Numbered from the stretch's first letter, positions 17,488 through 26,396 are shown. The stretch: DNA of 64,000 nucleotides from QALR01 sp900552255 (GCA_048526005.1 DBFVEH010000013.1:62001-126000); one strand, 5' to 3'. Notes: generated by a model from the letters alone, not told the origin. Numbers and translations are program-made.

Positions 17488-17519
17488 GCACGCTTACTCC
17501 ATTTTGAAAAATTTTTGTC

Positions 17520-17548
17520 ATTCTATCACAAGAAAACGCTTTTGTCAA
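17520..17548 (-). promoter_or_regulatory. Sigma-A promoter of the 36-residue ORF
   Basis: TTGACA (17543-17548), 17-base spacer, TAGAAT (17520-17525); transcription would begin near 17513. Confidence 0.8.
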
Positions 17549-17563
17549 GATTTTTTCGCAAAA

Positions 17564-17594
17564 CAAAAAATACCCATTTTATGGGTATTTTTTG
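17564..17594. terminator. Bidirectional terminator
   Basis: 14-bp perfect stem CAAAAAATACCCAT / ATGGGTATTTTTTG with a TTT loop. On the reverse strand it ends the two-small-ORF transcript. Confidence 0.88.
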
Positions 17595-17606
17595 CAATTT
17601 CCAATA

Positions 17607-17759
17607 TCAGCGCTTGGCTTTGCATCCGGAATCGAATTTCTCTTCCGGAAGTCCGACGCCCTCCGGCGTCACCCGTCTGCCGCATGCCTCACAGAGAAAG
17701 CCGTTTTCCAATGTGCTGTAATTTGTCGTTTTATGCTGTGGATATGATTTTTGTTTCAT
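17607..17759 (-). CDS. Small zinc-ribbon-like protein, 50 residues
   Basis: ATG preceded by CGGAGGAAATATC, an excellent ribosome site. The peptide has NGFLCEACGRRVTPEGVG, a CxxC knuckle, and one further Cys near the C-terminus (FDSGCKAKR). The first half resembles the opening of RNHCP-type zinc domains, but the second knuckle is missing, so the family is not assigned. It is the second gene of a short transcript with its own promoter and terminator. Confidence 0.6.
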   Translation of the reverse strand: MKQKSYPQHKTTNYSTLENGFLCEACGRRVTPEGVGLPEEKFDSGCKAKR

Positions 17760-17811
17760 GATATTTCCTCCGAAAAGCGATTTCAGCCGACCTTTTGGGA
17801 GGAGTGCGGCG

Positions 17812-17868
17812 TTACCTTTCGCAAACCTCCCGGCCTGCGAAACGCTCTGATGCGTATGATGTTTTCAT
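17812..17868 (-). CDS. Micro-ORF, 18 residues, possible leader peptide
   Basis: ATG preceded by AAGGAGAACTTC, near-ideal spacing, within 40-50 bases of a sigma-A promoter start point. Encodes MKTSYASERFAGREVCER and stops at TAA, 52 bases before the zinc-ribbon-like gene. It may be translated as a leader peptide; there is no amino-acid run suggesting attenuation. Length alone gives little support, and the ribosome site is the main evidence. Confidence 0.35.
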   Translation of the reverse strand: MKTSYASERFAGREVCER

Positions 17869-17918
17869 GAAGTTCTCCTTGTCGTGTGATTACGGAGACT
17901 TTTTTCTCCGCCGCTTTC

Positions 17919-17947
17919 AGAATATCATAAAAACAAACGGCTGTCAA
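17919..17947 (-). promoter_or_regulatory. Sigma-A promoter of the small-ORF pair
   Basis: TTGACA (17942-17947), 17-base spacer, TATTCT (17919-17924), located directly after the lipoprotein gene stop. Confidence 0.75.
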
Positions 17948-17974
17948 GCGAAGCAAGACGCCGTCCGCCTTATT

Positions 17975-18913
17975 TTAGGCTTCTTGGCTTTGTATCAGAA
18001 GCTGTACTCTTTCGCTTGTAACAACCTCGCAGCCCTCTACTGCGTTGATGCAGGATACGTCGACGGTATAGATGAGAGCGGCGCTTCCGTCCTCCAAAAG
18101 CGTCAATTTTGTATCGAGGATTTCATATTCCACGCTGTCATATCTTTCAAGGACGCCGCCGTAAATCGCGTATAGCTTGCCGGAAACGGAGGATTCGGTT
18201 TTTGCCATATCAAAGTCGTTGACAGTTTCCGTTGAAATTCTGCCAAGCATCGTCGAGGAATAGCTGTAAAGCTCGCCGGACACCGCAACGGTAACTGTGG
18301 CGCGGTCGGTCGTTTTACAGGACCCGATATATTTGGTGAATTCGATCTCATAGAGTCCGTCCGCCTCATGGAACAGAACATCGACCTGATAGGAGGAAAG
18401 CTCGGCATACGGGCGAAGAAACGCTTTTGCGATTTCCACACATTCTTCCTGCGGGCAGGTTCCTCCGGTTGTTTGAAGCCCTGAGGAACCCCAAAAATAC
18501 GATGTCAGAAGTCCCCTGTCGTCGACCTCAAAGAGTTTTTGATTCTGATCCAAATAGCGAGCGGTGGCAAAGGTATTGTAGGTCTCGTAATCGGAATCGA
18601 CATAGCTTCCGGTGCAGACCATGCCGCCGACGCTCATTCTCTTTGTCTTTGCCGCGCCGGTGTCGGTGAATCGGTCGCGGTTCCAATACGTGTATTCCAT
18701 GGTGTGAAGAGTGCCGGATACGGAATCGGAATATCCGAATTCCAGTACCGAATAAGGACCGGATTCCGTCGGCGCGGAAAGCGCGGTCCGCGTTCTGTCC
18801 GGCTTTCCTTCCGAGTCGGCTGCCGTTTCCTGCGGTCCGTTCCCGCGGGCACATCCGGCAAGCGACACTGCGGCAAGGCAGAGGGCGAGCGATAAAGACA
18901 ATATTTTTTTCAT
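17975..18913 (-). CDS. Predicted lipoprotein, function unknown
   Basis: A 312-residue protein with a lipoprotein signal peptide: MKKILSLSLALCLAAVSLAGC, with the lipobox LAGC at the end, so it should be attached to the outer face of the membrane after cleavage before Cys21. The mature part is acidic, rich in Tyr, Ser and Thr, and beta-like (for example VSGTLHTMEYTYWNRDRF and LTLLEDGSAALIYTVDV). No domain recognised. SD AAAGGATAGATACGC precedes the ATG. Monocistronic. Confidence 0.8.
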   Translation of the reverse strand: MKKILSLSLALCLAAVSLAGCARGNGPQETAADSEGKPDRTRTALSAPTESGPYSVLEFGYSDSVSGTLHTMEYTYWNRDRFTDTGAAKTKRMSVGGMVCTGSYVDSDYETYNTFATARYLDQNQKLFEVDDRGLLTSYFWGSSGLQTTGGTCPQEECVEIAKAFLRPYAELSSYQVDVLFHEADGLYEIEFTKYIGSCKTTDRATVTVAVSGELYSYSSTMLGRISTETVNDFDMAKTESSVSGKLYAIYGGVLERYDSVEYEILDTKLTLLEDGSAALIYTVDVSCINAVEGCEVVTSERVQLLIQSQEA

Positions 18914-19004
18914 GCGTATCTATCCTTTCTGAAATGAGGCGGAGCGGGTATTTATGCAGACTTTCATCCAAAAAGAAATCTTTGTGATGTATATTTATAT
19001 GTAA

Positions 19005-19033
19005 AGCATAGCATAAATGTGTGGATTTGTCAA
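19005..19033 (-). promoter_or_regulatory. Sigma-A promoter of the lipoprotein gene
   Basis: TTGACA (19028-19033), 17-base spacer, TATGCT (19005-19010). The leader is about 85 bases long. Confidence 0.7.
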
Positions 19034-19112
19034 CAAACGGCAAAACCGAGGTTCTGTTATGTTGTTCTAAGACGTAATGCGGCTCCCTCATGCTTGATGC
19101 AAAAATATCCCC

Positions 19113-19141
19113 TTGAAAAAGCATGGGGATTGTGCTACAAT
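19113..19141 (+). promoter_or_regulatory. Sigma-A promoter of lepA
   Basis: TTGAAA (19113-19118), 17-base spacer, TACAAT (19136-19141), about 50 bases upstream of the lepA ATG. Confidence 0.75.
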
Positions 19142-19189
19142 AATTCAATAGTAGAAATGTACCGTAAATTTGGAGAATCCGGAGGAGCT

Positions 19190-20998
19190 ATGACAAGACA
19201 GGAGAAGATCCGCAATTTTTCGATCATCGCCCATATTGATCACGGCAAAAGCACGCTGGCCGACCGCATTTTGGAAGCGACAAAGAGCGTCTCCTCCCGC
19301 GAGATGGAGGAACAGCTGCTCGACAATATGGAGATCGAGCGCGAACGCGGCATCACGATCAAGGCGCGCGCCGTCAAGCTGAACTATGAGGCGAAGGACG
19401 GCGAGGTTTACGAATTCAATCTCATCGACACGCCCGGACATGTGGACTTCAACTATGAGGTCTCCCGTTCGCTCGGCGCCTGCGAGGGCGCTCTGCTCGT
19501 GGTGGATGCGACGCAGGGGATCGAAGCGCAGACGCTCGCCAACACCTATCTCGCGCTGGAAAACGATCTCGAGATCATCCCCGTCGTCAACAAGATCGAT
19601 CTGCCGAGCGCGGATATTGAGGGCGTGCGCCGTGAGATCGAGGAAATCATCGGGATCCCTGCCGAGGATTGTCCGGCAGTTTCCGCCAAGACGGGACTCA
19701 ACATCGGCGATGTGCTCGAAAAGATCGTGGCGGATATTCCCGCGCCGCGCGGCGACGAGGAAGCGCCGCTCAAAGCGCTGATCTTTGATTCCTATTACGA
19801 TTCCTACCGCGGCGTCGTGGTATATGTCCGTGTGAAGGACGGACGTGTGCGCGCCGGCTCAAAGATCCGGATGATGAATACAGGCGCGGAATTTGACGTC
19901 GTCGAGGTCGGATATATGTCCGCTTTCGGGCTTGTGCCGGCGGCGGAGCTTGCGGCGGGCGAGGTCGGCTATATCACGGCGAGCATCAAGAGCGTCGCGG
20001 ATACGCGCGTCGGCGATACCGTGACCGATGCGGAAGCCCCGACGGACGAGCCGTTTCCCGGCTTTAAGCAGGCGCTTCCGATGGTGTTCGCAGGCATCTA
20101 TCCTGCGGACGGGGCGAAGTATCCCGATCTGCGCGACGCGCTCGAAAAGCTGCGTCTCAACGATGCGGCGCTGACTTTCGATCCGGAAACGAGCATTGCG
20201 CTTGGCTTCGGCTTCCGGTGCGGCTTCCTCGGCCTTCTGCATATGGAGATCATTGCGGAACGGCTGGAACGGGAGTTCGGCCTCGATCTCGTTACGACGG
20301 CGCCGAGCGTTATTTACAAGGTGACGTATAAGAACGGTGAGGTGAAATACATCGACAATCCCGCCAATTATCCGTCGCCGGACGAGATCGCCTCGGCGGA
20401 GGAGCCGGTCGTGAAAGGGAACATCATCACGCCGACGGATTATATGGGCGGCATCATGGAGCTTTGCAAGGAGCGCCGCGGGATCTTCGTCGATATGAAA
20501 TATCTCGATAAAACGAGGGTGGAGCTTCATTATATTCTGCCGCTGAATGAAATCATCTATGATTTCTTCGATGCGCTCAAAAGCCGCAGCAAGGGATATG
20601 CCTCTCTCGACTACGAGCTGGACGACTATCGGGAGAGCAAGCTTGTGAAGCTCGATATCCTGCTCAACATGGAGCTCGTGGACGCGCTGTCCTTTATCGT
20701 CCATGCCGACAAGGCATATGCGCGCGGCCGAAAGATCGCGGAGGCATTAAAGGATAACATTCCGCGTCAGCTTTTCGAGGTGCCGATTCAGGCGGCGGTC
20801 GGCGGCCGCGTCATCGCGCGCGAGACGGTCAAGGCCATGCGCAAGGATGTGCTCGCCAAGTGCTACGGCGGCGACATCACACGTAAGAAAAAGCTGCTCG
20901 AAAAGCAGAAAGAGGGCAAGAAGAAAATGCGGAAGCTCGGCTCGGTCGAGGTGCCGCCGGAGACCTTTATGGCGGTGCTGAGGCTCGACGACGAATGA
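19190..20998 (+). CDS. lepA: Elongation factor 4 (LepA)
   Basis: Ribosomal GTPase of the EF-G family, 602 residues. G motifs: IIAHIDHGKSTLADR (P-loop), ERERGITIKA (switch I), DTPGHVDFNYE (G3) and NKIDLPSA (G4). The GFRCGFLGLLHMEII block and the LepA-specific C-terminal domain (AKCYGGDITRKKKLLEKQKEGKKKM) are present. The start was set at MTRQEKIRNFS after GGAGGAGCT; an in-frame upstream extension overlaps the promoter. hemW follows 45 bases later, a common Bacillota pairing. Confidence 0.97.
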   Translation: MTRQEKIRNFSIIAHIDHGKSTLADRILEATKSVSSREMEEQLLDNMEIERERGITIKARAVKLNYEAKDGEVYEFNLIDTPGHVDFNYEVSRSLGACEGALLVVDATQGIEAQTLANTYLALENDLEIIPVVNKIDLPSADIEGVRREIEEIIGIPAEDCPAVSAKTGLNIGDVLEKIVADIPAPRGDEEAPLKALIFDSYYDSYRGVVVYVRVKDGRVRAGSKIRMMNTGAEFDVVEVGYMSAFGLVPAAELAAGEVGYITASIKSVADTRVGDTVTDAEAPTDEPFPGFKQALPMVFAGIYPADGAKYPDLRDALEKLRLNDAALTFDPETSIALGFGFRCGFLGLLHMEIIAERLEREFGLDLVTTAPSVIYKVTYKNGEVKYIDNPANYPSPDEIASAEEPVVKGNIITPTDYMGGIMELCKERRGIFVDMKYLDKTRVELHYILPLNEIIYDFFDALKSRSKGYASLDYELDDYRESKLVKLDILLNMELVDALSFIVHADKAYARGRKIAEALKDNIPRQLFEVPIQAAVGGRVIARETVKAMRKDVLAKCYGGDITRKKKLLEKQKEGKKKMRKLGSVEVPPETFMAVLRLDDE

Positions 20999-21043
20999 GA
21001 AAAGCTTCGATTTTTCCGCCGTGTTCGGCGGAAGGGAGGCAGT

Positions 21044-22177
21044 ATGAATAGTCTTGGTATCTATATCCACATCCCGTTTTGTGTGAAAAAATGCGCTTAT
21101 TGTGATTTCTATTCCGTCACGGAGACGGAAAAATACGGTGCCTATGCCAATGCGCTGATTGCCCAGATTAAAAGCTTTAAGCAGGCGGGCAAGAATCATG
21201 TGGTGGACAGCATTTATATCGGCGGCGGAACGCCGTCGGTGCTCGCCGGAGAAGATATCCAGCGGATTCTTGCGGCGCTTCGGTCATCGTTCCATGTTTC
21301 GGACGAAGCGGAGGTCACGATCGAGGCAAATCCCGGCACGCTTGACACGGGCAAGCTTTCCGCTTACCGCGAGGCCGGGATCGACAGGCTCAGCATGGGG
21401 CTTCAGAGCGCGGACGACGGGGAATTGAAACGGCTTTCCCGCATCCATACCAGAGAGGAATTTGAAAGCTCGTTTCTGCTCGCACGGCTCGAAGGCTTCG
21501 AGAATATCAGTGTGGACGTCATGTATGCGCTTCCCGGGCAGTCGAAGGAGACGCTGGCGGGGACGCTCGATTATGTTCTTGCATTGGAACCGGAGCATAT
21601 CTCGTTTTACGGCCTCAAAATCGAGCCGGATACGCCGTTCGGGCGCGATCCGGAGGTCGCGGCCACAGTCCCCTGCGAGGACTTGCAGTATGAGATGTAT
21701 CTCGATTCCGCGAAGAAGCTGGAAGCCGCGGGCTATCTGCAATATGAAATCAGCAATTTCGCCAAGCTCGGCTCGGAATGCCGGCATAATCTGAAATACT
21801 GGAGATGCGAGGAATATCTCGGCTTCGGTCCGGGCGCGCATTCCTATTTCGGCGGCAGAATGTTTTCCTATTCAAAGGATATCGACCGTTTTATCGCGAT
21901 GCCGGAGGACAGCCGCGCGCTTTTCGATGAAAACTATGCGCCGACCGAAGAGGAGCTGGCTACGCAGTACGTGATGCTCGGCTTCCGCTTGAAGCAGGGA
22001 ATCGATGTCGTCGAGTACGGCGAGCGGTTCGGAGACGATTTTGAAGCGCGCTACAAAGCGAGGATGAAGCCGTTCCTGCTGAAAAAATACATTCTGAAAA
22101 CGAAATCAGGCTATCGGCTCTCCAAGCGCGGGATGCTGATTTCCAATTATATTCTGAGCGAAATTTTGGAGTTTTGA
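21044..22177 (+). CDS. hemW: Radical SAM heme chaperone HemW
   Basis: A 377-residue radical SAM protein with the cluster motif FCVKKCAYCDFYS near residue 12 (CxxxCxxC), YIGGGTPSVL, and the HemW C-terminal domain. The family is often misnamed oxygen-independent coproporphyrinogen oxidase; HemW delivers heme rather than decarboxylating. SD GGGAGGCAGT precedes the ATG. It is in the lepA transcript. No heme genes are nearby, so its client here is not evident. Confidence 0.93.
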   Translation: MNSLGIYIHIPFCVKKCAYCDFYSVTETEKYGAYANALIAQIKSFKQAGKNHVVDSIYIGGGTPSVLAGEDIQRILAALRSSFHVSDEAEVTIEANPGTLDTGKLSAYREAGIDRLSMGLQSADDGELKRLSRIHTREEFESSFLLARLEGFENISVDVMYALPGQSKETLAGTLDYVLALEPEHISFYGLKIEPDTPFGRDPEVAATVPCEDLQYEMYLDSAKKLEAAGYLQYEISNFAKLGSECRHNLKYWRCEEYLGFGPGAHSYFGGRMFSYSKDIDRFIAMPEDSRALFDENYAPTEEELATQYVMLGFRLKQGIDVVEYGERFGDDFEARYKARMKPFLLKKYILKTKSGYRLSKRGMLISNYILSEILEF

Positions 22178-22185
22178 GGGTACTT

Positions 22186-22563
22186 ATGAAGAACAGGAAG
22201 GAATTGTTTGAGGAAACGACCGGAAAACAGCTTCGGACGACGAGAAAGCTCCTGCTTCTCGTATACGGAATCATCGGAGCCGTGTTTCTCATCGCCGCGC
22301 TTGTTTTGTTTCTCCTTGATGTGCGCGATCCGGAAAACGGACTTCCGCTTGCCGTCATTTTCGCGCCGATCGGCGGCTTTTTCCTCCTGCTGGGCATCTT
22401 TCTGTATGCGGTGATGCCGCGGAGGATGAGCTATGAAAAATACGAGAAGCGGTGTGAAAAATACGGCGTGCAGAACGTATATGCCATGTCGGCAGAGCTT
22501 TCGCTTCTGCGCGAGCAGGTGAGAGTGCTGGAAGAAAAGCTGGCAGGGCTGGAGCGCCGATAG
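22186..22563 (+). CDS. Small membrane protein with C-terminal coiled coil
   Basis: A 125-residue protein with two hydrophobic helices (LLLLVYGIIGAVFLIAALVLF near residue 25 and LAVIFAPIGGFFLLLGIFLYA near 55) and a basic-acidic C-terminal helix, SAELSLLREQVRVLEEKL, with heptad spacing. Both ends are probably cytosolic. No family recognised. It starts 8 bases after hemW with a weak ribosome site (GAGGG), consistent with read-through from lepA-hemW. Confidence 0.7.
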   Translation: MKNRKELFEETTGKQLRTTRKLLLLVYGIIGAVFLIAALVLFLLDVRDPENGLPLAVIFAPIGGFFLLLGIFLYAVMPRRMSYEKYEKRCEKYGVQNVYAMSAELSLLREQVRVLEEKLAGLERR

Positions 22564-22657
22564 AGCGGTGCAATAATAGGCTCGATAACGGGCAGGGAAA
22601 CCCGCTCTGAATAAAATATTGAATTTTCGCCGCCGCAGCGGCAGATAGGAGCTTTAT

Positions 22658-23728
22658 ATGAACATGACTTTGAGATGGTACGGTACCGGCTTTGATACCG
22701 TGACCTTGAAACAGATCCGCCAGATTCCGGGTGTCACGGGCGTCATCACGACGCTTTACGATTCCGTGCCCGGCGAGGCATGGGAGACGGAAAAAATCCT
22801 TTCCCTCAAAAAGGAGGTCGAGGATGCGGGACTTCTCATCCACGGCATCGAGAGCGTCAACGTCAGCGACGCCATTAAGGTCGGCACGCCCGACCGCGAC
22901 CGCCATATCGAAAACTACATCACGACACTGGAACGGCTCGGCCGTGCGGACATCCGCATGGTCTGCTATAACTTCATGCCCGTTTTTGACTGGACGCGCA
23001 CCGAGCTTGCGAGAAAGCGCCCCGACGGCTCGACGGTGCTCGCCTATACGCAGGCGGCGGTGGACAGACTCAATCCGGAGGATATGTTCAACTCCATTTC
23101 CTCCGACATGAACGGCACGGTCATGCCCGGCTGGGAGCCGGAGCGCATGGCAAAGGTCAAGGAGCTGTTCGCGCTGTACCGCGATGTGGACGACGAGAAG
23201 CTCTTTGCGAATCTCAAATATTTTCTCGAAGCGATCATGCCTGTGTGCGACAAATACGACATCAACATGGCGATTCACCCGGACGACCCGGCGTGGAGCG
23301 TATTCGGTCTGCCGCGCATCATCATCAACAAGGAAAATATCCTGCGCATGATGAAAATGGTGGATAATCCGCACAACGGCGTGACGTTCTGCTCCGGTTC
23401 CTACGGGACGAATCTCCGCAACAACTTGCCGGATATGATCCGCTCGCTCAAGGGACGCATCCATTTCGCGCATGTGCGCAACCTGAAATTCAATTCTCCG
23501 ACCGATTTCGAGGAGGCGGCGCATCTTTCCTCCGACGGCACGTTCGACATGTACGAGATCATGAAGGCGCTTTACGACATCGGCTTCGACGGGCCGATCC
23601 GTCCCGACCACGGACGCATGATTTGGGACGAGGTCGCGATGCCCGGCTACGGACTTTACGACCGCGCGCTCGGCGCGGCGTATCTCAATGGCCTATGGGA
23701 AGCGATCGTCAAATCCAATCGGAAATAA
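22658..23728 (+). CDS. uxuA: Mannonate dehydratase
   Basis: Dehydrates D-mannonate to 2-keto-3-deoxygluconate in glucuronate breakdown. A 356-residue TIM barrel opening MTLRWYGTGFDTVTLKQIRQIPGV, with AIHPDDPAWSVFGLPRII, NGVTFCSGSYG, IHFAHVRN and RPDHGRMIWDE metal-site segments; all are typical of UxuA. SD AGGAGCTTTAT precedes the ATG. It ends at a strong terminator, so it stands alone. The following XRE, isomerase and oxidoreductase genes fit a sugar-acid theme. Confidence 0.96.
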   Translation: MNMTLRWYGTGFDTVTLKQIRQIPGVTGVITTLYDSVPGEAWETEKILSLKKEVEDAGLLIHGIESVNVSDAIKVGTPDRDRHIENYITTLERLGRADIRMVCYNFMPVFDWTRTELARKRPDGSTVLAYTQAAVDRLNPEDMFNSISSDMNGTVMPGWEPERMAKVKELFALYRDVDDEKLFANLKYFLEAIMPVCDKYDINMAIHPDDPAWSVFGLPRIIINKENILRMMKMVDNPHNGVTFCSGSYGTNLRNNLPDMIRSLKGRIHFAHVRNLKFNSPTDFEEAAHLSSDGTFDMYEIMKALYDIGFDGPIRPDHGRMIWDEVAMPGYGLYDRALGAAYLNGLWEAIVKSNRK

Positions 23729-23730
23729 TA

Positions 23731-23759
23731 AAAAAGGCGGACGTTTTGTCCGCCTTTTT
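23731..23759 (+). terminator. Terminator after uxuA
   Basis: 12-bp stem AAAAAGGCGGAC / GTCCGCCTTTTT with a short loop and T-run, 2 bases after the uxuA stop. Confidence 0.92.
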
Positions 23760-23846
23760 CCGTCATTCGCGGTTTGTGGGGTATACTTTCAGACGATTTT
23801 CGATTATGATATCAGGGAAGAATCGATTGAGAAAGGCGATGGAGCA

Positions 23847-24374
23847 ATGGATCAGAAAAGGGTTGGGGCGTTTATCGCCTCTTTGCGCAAGGAGAAGGGT
23901 ATGACGCAGGAGGCGCTCGGAGAACGTTTGGGCGTTACGAACAAAACGGTTTCCCGTTGGGAAAACGGCAATTATATGCCGGATATCGGACTTTTGCTGC
24001 CGCTTGCCGAGACGCTTGGCACAAGCGTCAACGAGCTGCTCTCAGGGGAGCGTCTCACGGAGGCGGCGTATCGGGAAAGGGCGGAGAAAAATCTTGTGGA
24101 GGTCTTGCAGAAAAGCGCGTTTTCCGTGCGGGAAAAGACGATATATTTTACAAGAAAATGGAACCGTGAGCACAGGTTCGAGATGATTCTCTGGGCGATT
24201 CTGTATCTTGCGGCGGGCGTGCTCGCGTGGCTTTTCGACAAATCATGGATCGCGCCGGTCCTCGGTCCCGCGGCGGTCGCTATCGTGATTGGGCTGAAAA
24301 ATAAGAGGGCATGCTACGTAGAGGGAAAGCTGTACGGCTCCGCGCCGGAGCTGGCACAGAAAAAAGAAAAGTGA
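23847..24374 (+). CDS. XRE-family regulator with membrane hairpin
   Basis: A 175-residue protein. Residues 4-60 form a Cro/C1-type HTH (RVGAFIASLRKEKGMTQEAL, GVTNKTVSRWENGNYMPDI), then a helical linker and two hydrophobic helices (MILWAILYLAAGVLAWLF, WIAPVLGPAAVAIVIGL) with a charged tail. Membrane-tethered XRE regulators are common in Clostridia. The start was set at ATGGATCAG; the ribosome site is poor and the choice uncertain. Its targets may include neighbouring genes, but no site was found. Confidence 0.8.
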   Translation: MDQKRVGAFIASLRKEKGMTQEALGERLGVTNKTVSRWENGNYMPDIGLLLPLAETLGTSVNELLSGERLTEAAYRERAEKNLVEVLQKSAFSVREKTIYFTRKWNREHRFEMILWAILYLAAGVLAWLFDKSWIAPVLGPAAVAIVIGLKNKRACYVEGKLYGSAPELAQKKEK

Positions 24375-24389
24375 ATTTTTCATTTGATG

Positions 24390-24418
24390 TTGACATTCCG
24401 TTTGCCGTCCATTAAAAT
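24390..24418 (+). promoter_or_regulatory. Sigma-A promoter of the isomerase-oxidoreductase pair
   Basis: TTGACA (24390-24395), 17-base spacer, TAAAAT (24413-24418), 38 bases before the start codon. Confidence 0.78.
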
Positions 24419-24456
24419 AGGATTGAATTTTGAGATCCAAAGGAGGATTTCCGGTT

Positions 24457-25311
24457 ATGTACGATTTTCCGATCGGAGCGATTGTGGATTCGTTCCGTTG
24501 CGATACCATGGAAGCCGTCAAAAAGGCGGCGTCGATCGGCATCAAAGGCATTCAGATGTACTGCACGCGCGGTGCGCATGCCCCCGAAAGCTTCGGCAAG
24601 GAGGAACGCCGCGAGCTTCTGCATTTTGTGAAGGACAACGGGATGGTATTCTCCGCTATTTGCGGCGATCTCGGACGCGGTTTCGGCGATCCCATGCTCA
24701 ATCCGGAGCTTATCGAGCAGTCCAAGCGCATTATGGATATGGCAAAGGATTTTGAAACGGATATCGTGACGACGCACATCGGCGTGGTGCCGGCCGATAA
24801 AAATCATGACCGATATAAGATCATGCAGGAGGCATGCTGTGAGCTTGCCCGTTATGCCGACAGCATCGGTTCGCATTTTGCCGTCGAGACAGGGCCGGAG
24901 CCTTCCGCCGTGCTGGCGGAGTTCCTCGATTCGCTGAATTCGACCGGCGTCGCGGTCAACCTTGATCCCGCCAACCTTGTCATGGTGACGGGCGACGATC
25001 CCGTGCAGGCAGTCTACAATCTGCGTCGCTATATCGTCCATACGCATGCGAAGGACGGTATAAAGCTCGCCGACGGCAATCCGGAATATATTTACCGTGT
25101 GGTCCATCCGATTCCGGAGGAGGCGCAGGGGATAAAGTATTTCAAAGAGGTACCGCTCGGCACGGGAAGCGTAGATTTTAAGAAATATCTTGCGGCGCTC
25201 GACGACATCGGTTATCGCGGCTTTCTCACCATCGAACGCGAGGTCGGGGACGATCCCGCGCGCGACATCAAGATCGCTTATGACCATCTGGAAAGCATCA
25301 TTCGGGCATAA
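24457..25311 (+). CDS. Sugar phosphate isomerase/epimerase-like TIM-barrel protein
   Basis: A 284-residue protein of the xylose-isomerase-like TIM-barrel (AP endonuclease 2) superfamily. Metal-binding segments are visible: HFAVETGPEPS, AVNLDPANLVMVTGDD, YIVHTHAKDGI and GFLTIEREVGDDPARDI. Such enzymes isomerise or epimerise free sugars, inositols or sugar acids. The start was set at MYDFPIGAIVDS after AAAGGAGGATTTCCGGTT. It is paired with a Gfo/Idh/MocA oxidoreductase 15 bases downstream, a frequent combination in inositol or modified-sugar catabolism. No precise substrate can be given. Confidence 0.85.
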   Translation: MYDFPIGAIVDSFRCDTMEAVKKAASIGIKGIQMYCTRGAHAPESFGKEERRELLHFVKDNGMVFSAICGDLGRGFGDPMLNPELIEQSKRIMDMAKDFETDIVTTHIGVVPADKNHDRYKIMQEACCELARYADSIGSHFAVETGPEPSAVLAEFLDSLNSTGVAVNLDPANLVMVTGDDPVQAVYNLRRYIVHTHAKDGIKLADGNPEYIYRVVHPIPEEAQGIKYFKEVPLGTGSVDFKKYLAALDDIGYRGFLTIEREVGDDPARDIKIAYDHLESIIRA

Positions 25312-25326
25312 AAGGAGAATTTCAGA

Positions 25327-26391
25327 ATGGGAAACAGGTTAAAAATCGGCATCATCGGCGTGGGCGGGATTTCCTGCTCGCATATCGAGGCTTATCGGAA
25401 GCATCCGGACGTCGAGCTTTATGCGTTCTGCGATATCAACGGGGAGCGCCTGCGCTATATGGGAGAACGATACGATATCACGAGGCTTTATACGGATATA
25501 GATGCGTTTTTGGCGCTTCCGGAGCTCGACGCGGTGAGCGTCTGCACATGGAACAACGGACATGCGCCCTGCGCCATCGCCGCGCTGAATGCGGGCAAGC
25601 ATGTGCTTTGTGAAAAGCCGATGTGCATCACGGTCGAGGACGCAGAGGCGATGAAGGCGGCTGCCGAGAAGAACGGCAAGCTGCTCATGATCGGATTTGT
25701 ACGCCGCTTCGGGGCGGATATGAAAATCCTGCGCGAGCTTTATGAAAAGGATTATTTCGGAGATATTTACTATTCCAAGGTGCAGTATCTGCGCCGAAAC
25801 GGCAATCCGGGCGGCTGGTTCGGAGACAGCTCCCGCTCCGGCGGCGGACCGCTCATCGATCTCGGCGTGCATGTCATCGATTTTGTCCGCTATCTGAAAG
25901 GCAAGCCCAAAGCGGTTTCCGTGTACGGCGCGACTTTCCAGAAGCTTTACGACCGGAAGAATATCCGCTCGCAAAAGGCGTACCGCTCGTCCGGTGCGGC
26001 CGAACATGACATCTGTGACGTGGAGGATTTGGCGACGGCTCTCATTCGGTTTGAGGACGGCTCCGTTCTCAGCGTCGAGGCGAGCTTCAGTCTGAATATT
26101 AAAAACGACGAGGGCAAAATGATCTTCTGCGGAACAAAGGCGGGTGCTGCCTTGAATCCGGAGCTGGAGCTTTACGGCGAGCTTGACGGCTATATGACCG
26201 ATATTTCATTGAAGGCGGAAACGACGATGAATTTCAGCGATATATTCCGCCAAGAGATTTTCCATTTTGTCGATTGCATAGAGAACGGCACGGAATGTCT
26301 GAGTCCTGCCGAGGACGGCGTCGAAATGATGAGGATTCTGAACGCGATTTATGAATCGGCAAGATGCGGACACGAGGTTTTGCTGAAATAA
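25327..26391 (+). CDS. Gfo/Idh/MocA-family oxidoreductase
   Basis: A 354-residue NAD(P)-dependent dehydrogenase. The N-terminal Rossmann fold opens KIGIIGVGGISCSHIEAY, with CEKPMCITVEDAEAM near residue 97 (the conserved EKP), and the C-terminal alpha/beta domain follows, with GGGPLIDLGVHVIDFVRYL near 176 (the conserved D and H). It acts on sugars or cyclitols. SD AAAGGAGAATTTCAGA precedes the ATG. It shares a transcript with the isomerase and ends at a terminator. Confidence 0.9.
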   Translation: MGNRLKIGIIGVGGISCSHIEAYRKHPDVELYAFCDINGERLRYMGERYDITRLYTDIDAFLALPELDAVSVCTWNNGHAPCAIAALNAGKHVLCEKPMCITVEDAEAMKAAAEKNGKLLMIGFVRRFGADMKILRELYEKDYFGDIYYSKVQYLRRNGNPGGWFGDSSRSGGGPLIDLGVHVIDFVRYLKGKPKAVSVYGATFQKLYDRKNIRSQKAYRSSGAAEHDICDVEDLATALIRFEDGSVLSVEASFSLNIKNDEGKMIFCGTKAGAALNPELELYGELDGYMTDISLKAETTMNFSDIFRQEIFHFVDCIENGTECLSPAEDGVEMMRILNAIYESARCGHEVLLK

Positions 26392-26396
26392 AAAGG

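Noticed and set aside
22561..22657. Terminator between the small membrane protein gene and uxuA
   Set aside because: GAGCGG/CCGCTC can pair, but the loop is long and there is no T-run, so it is not called.
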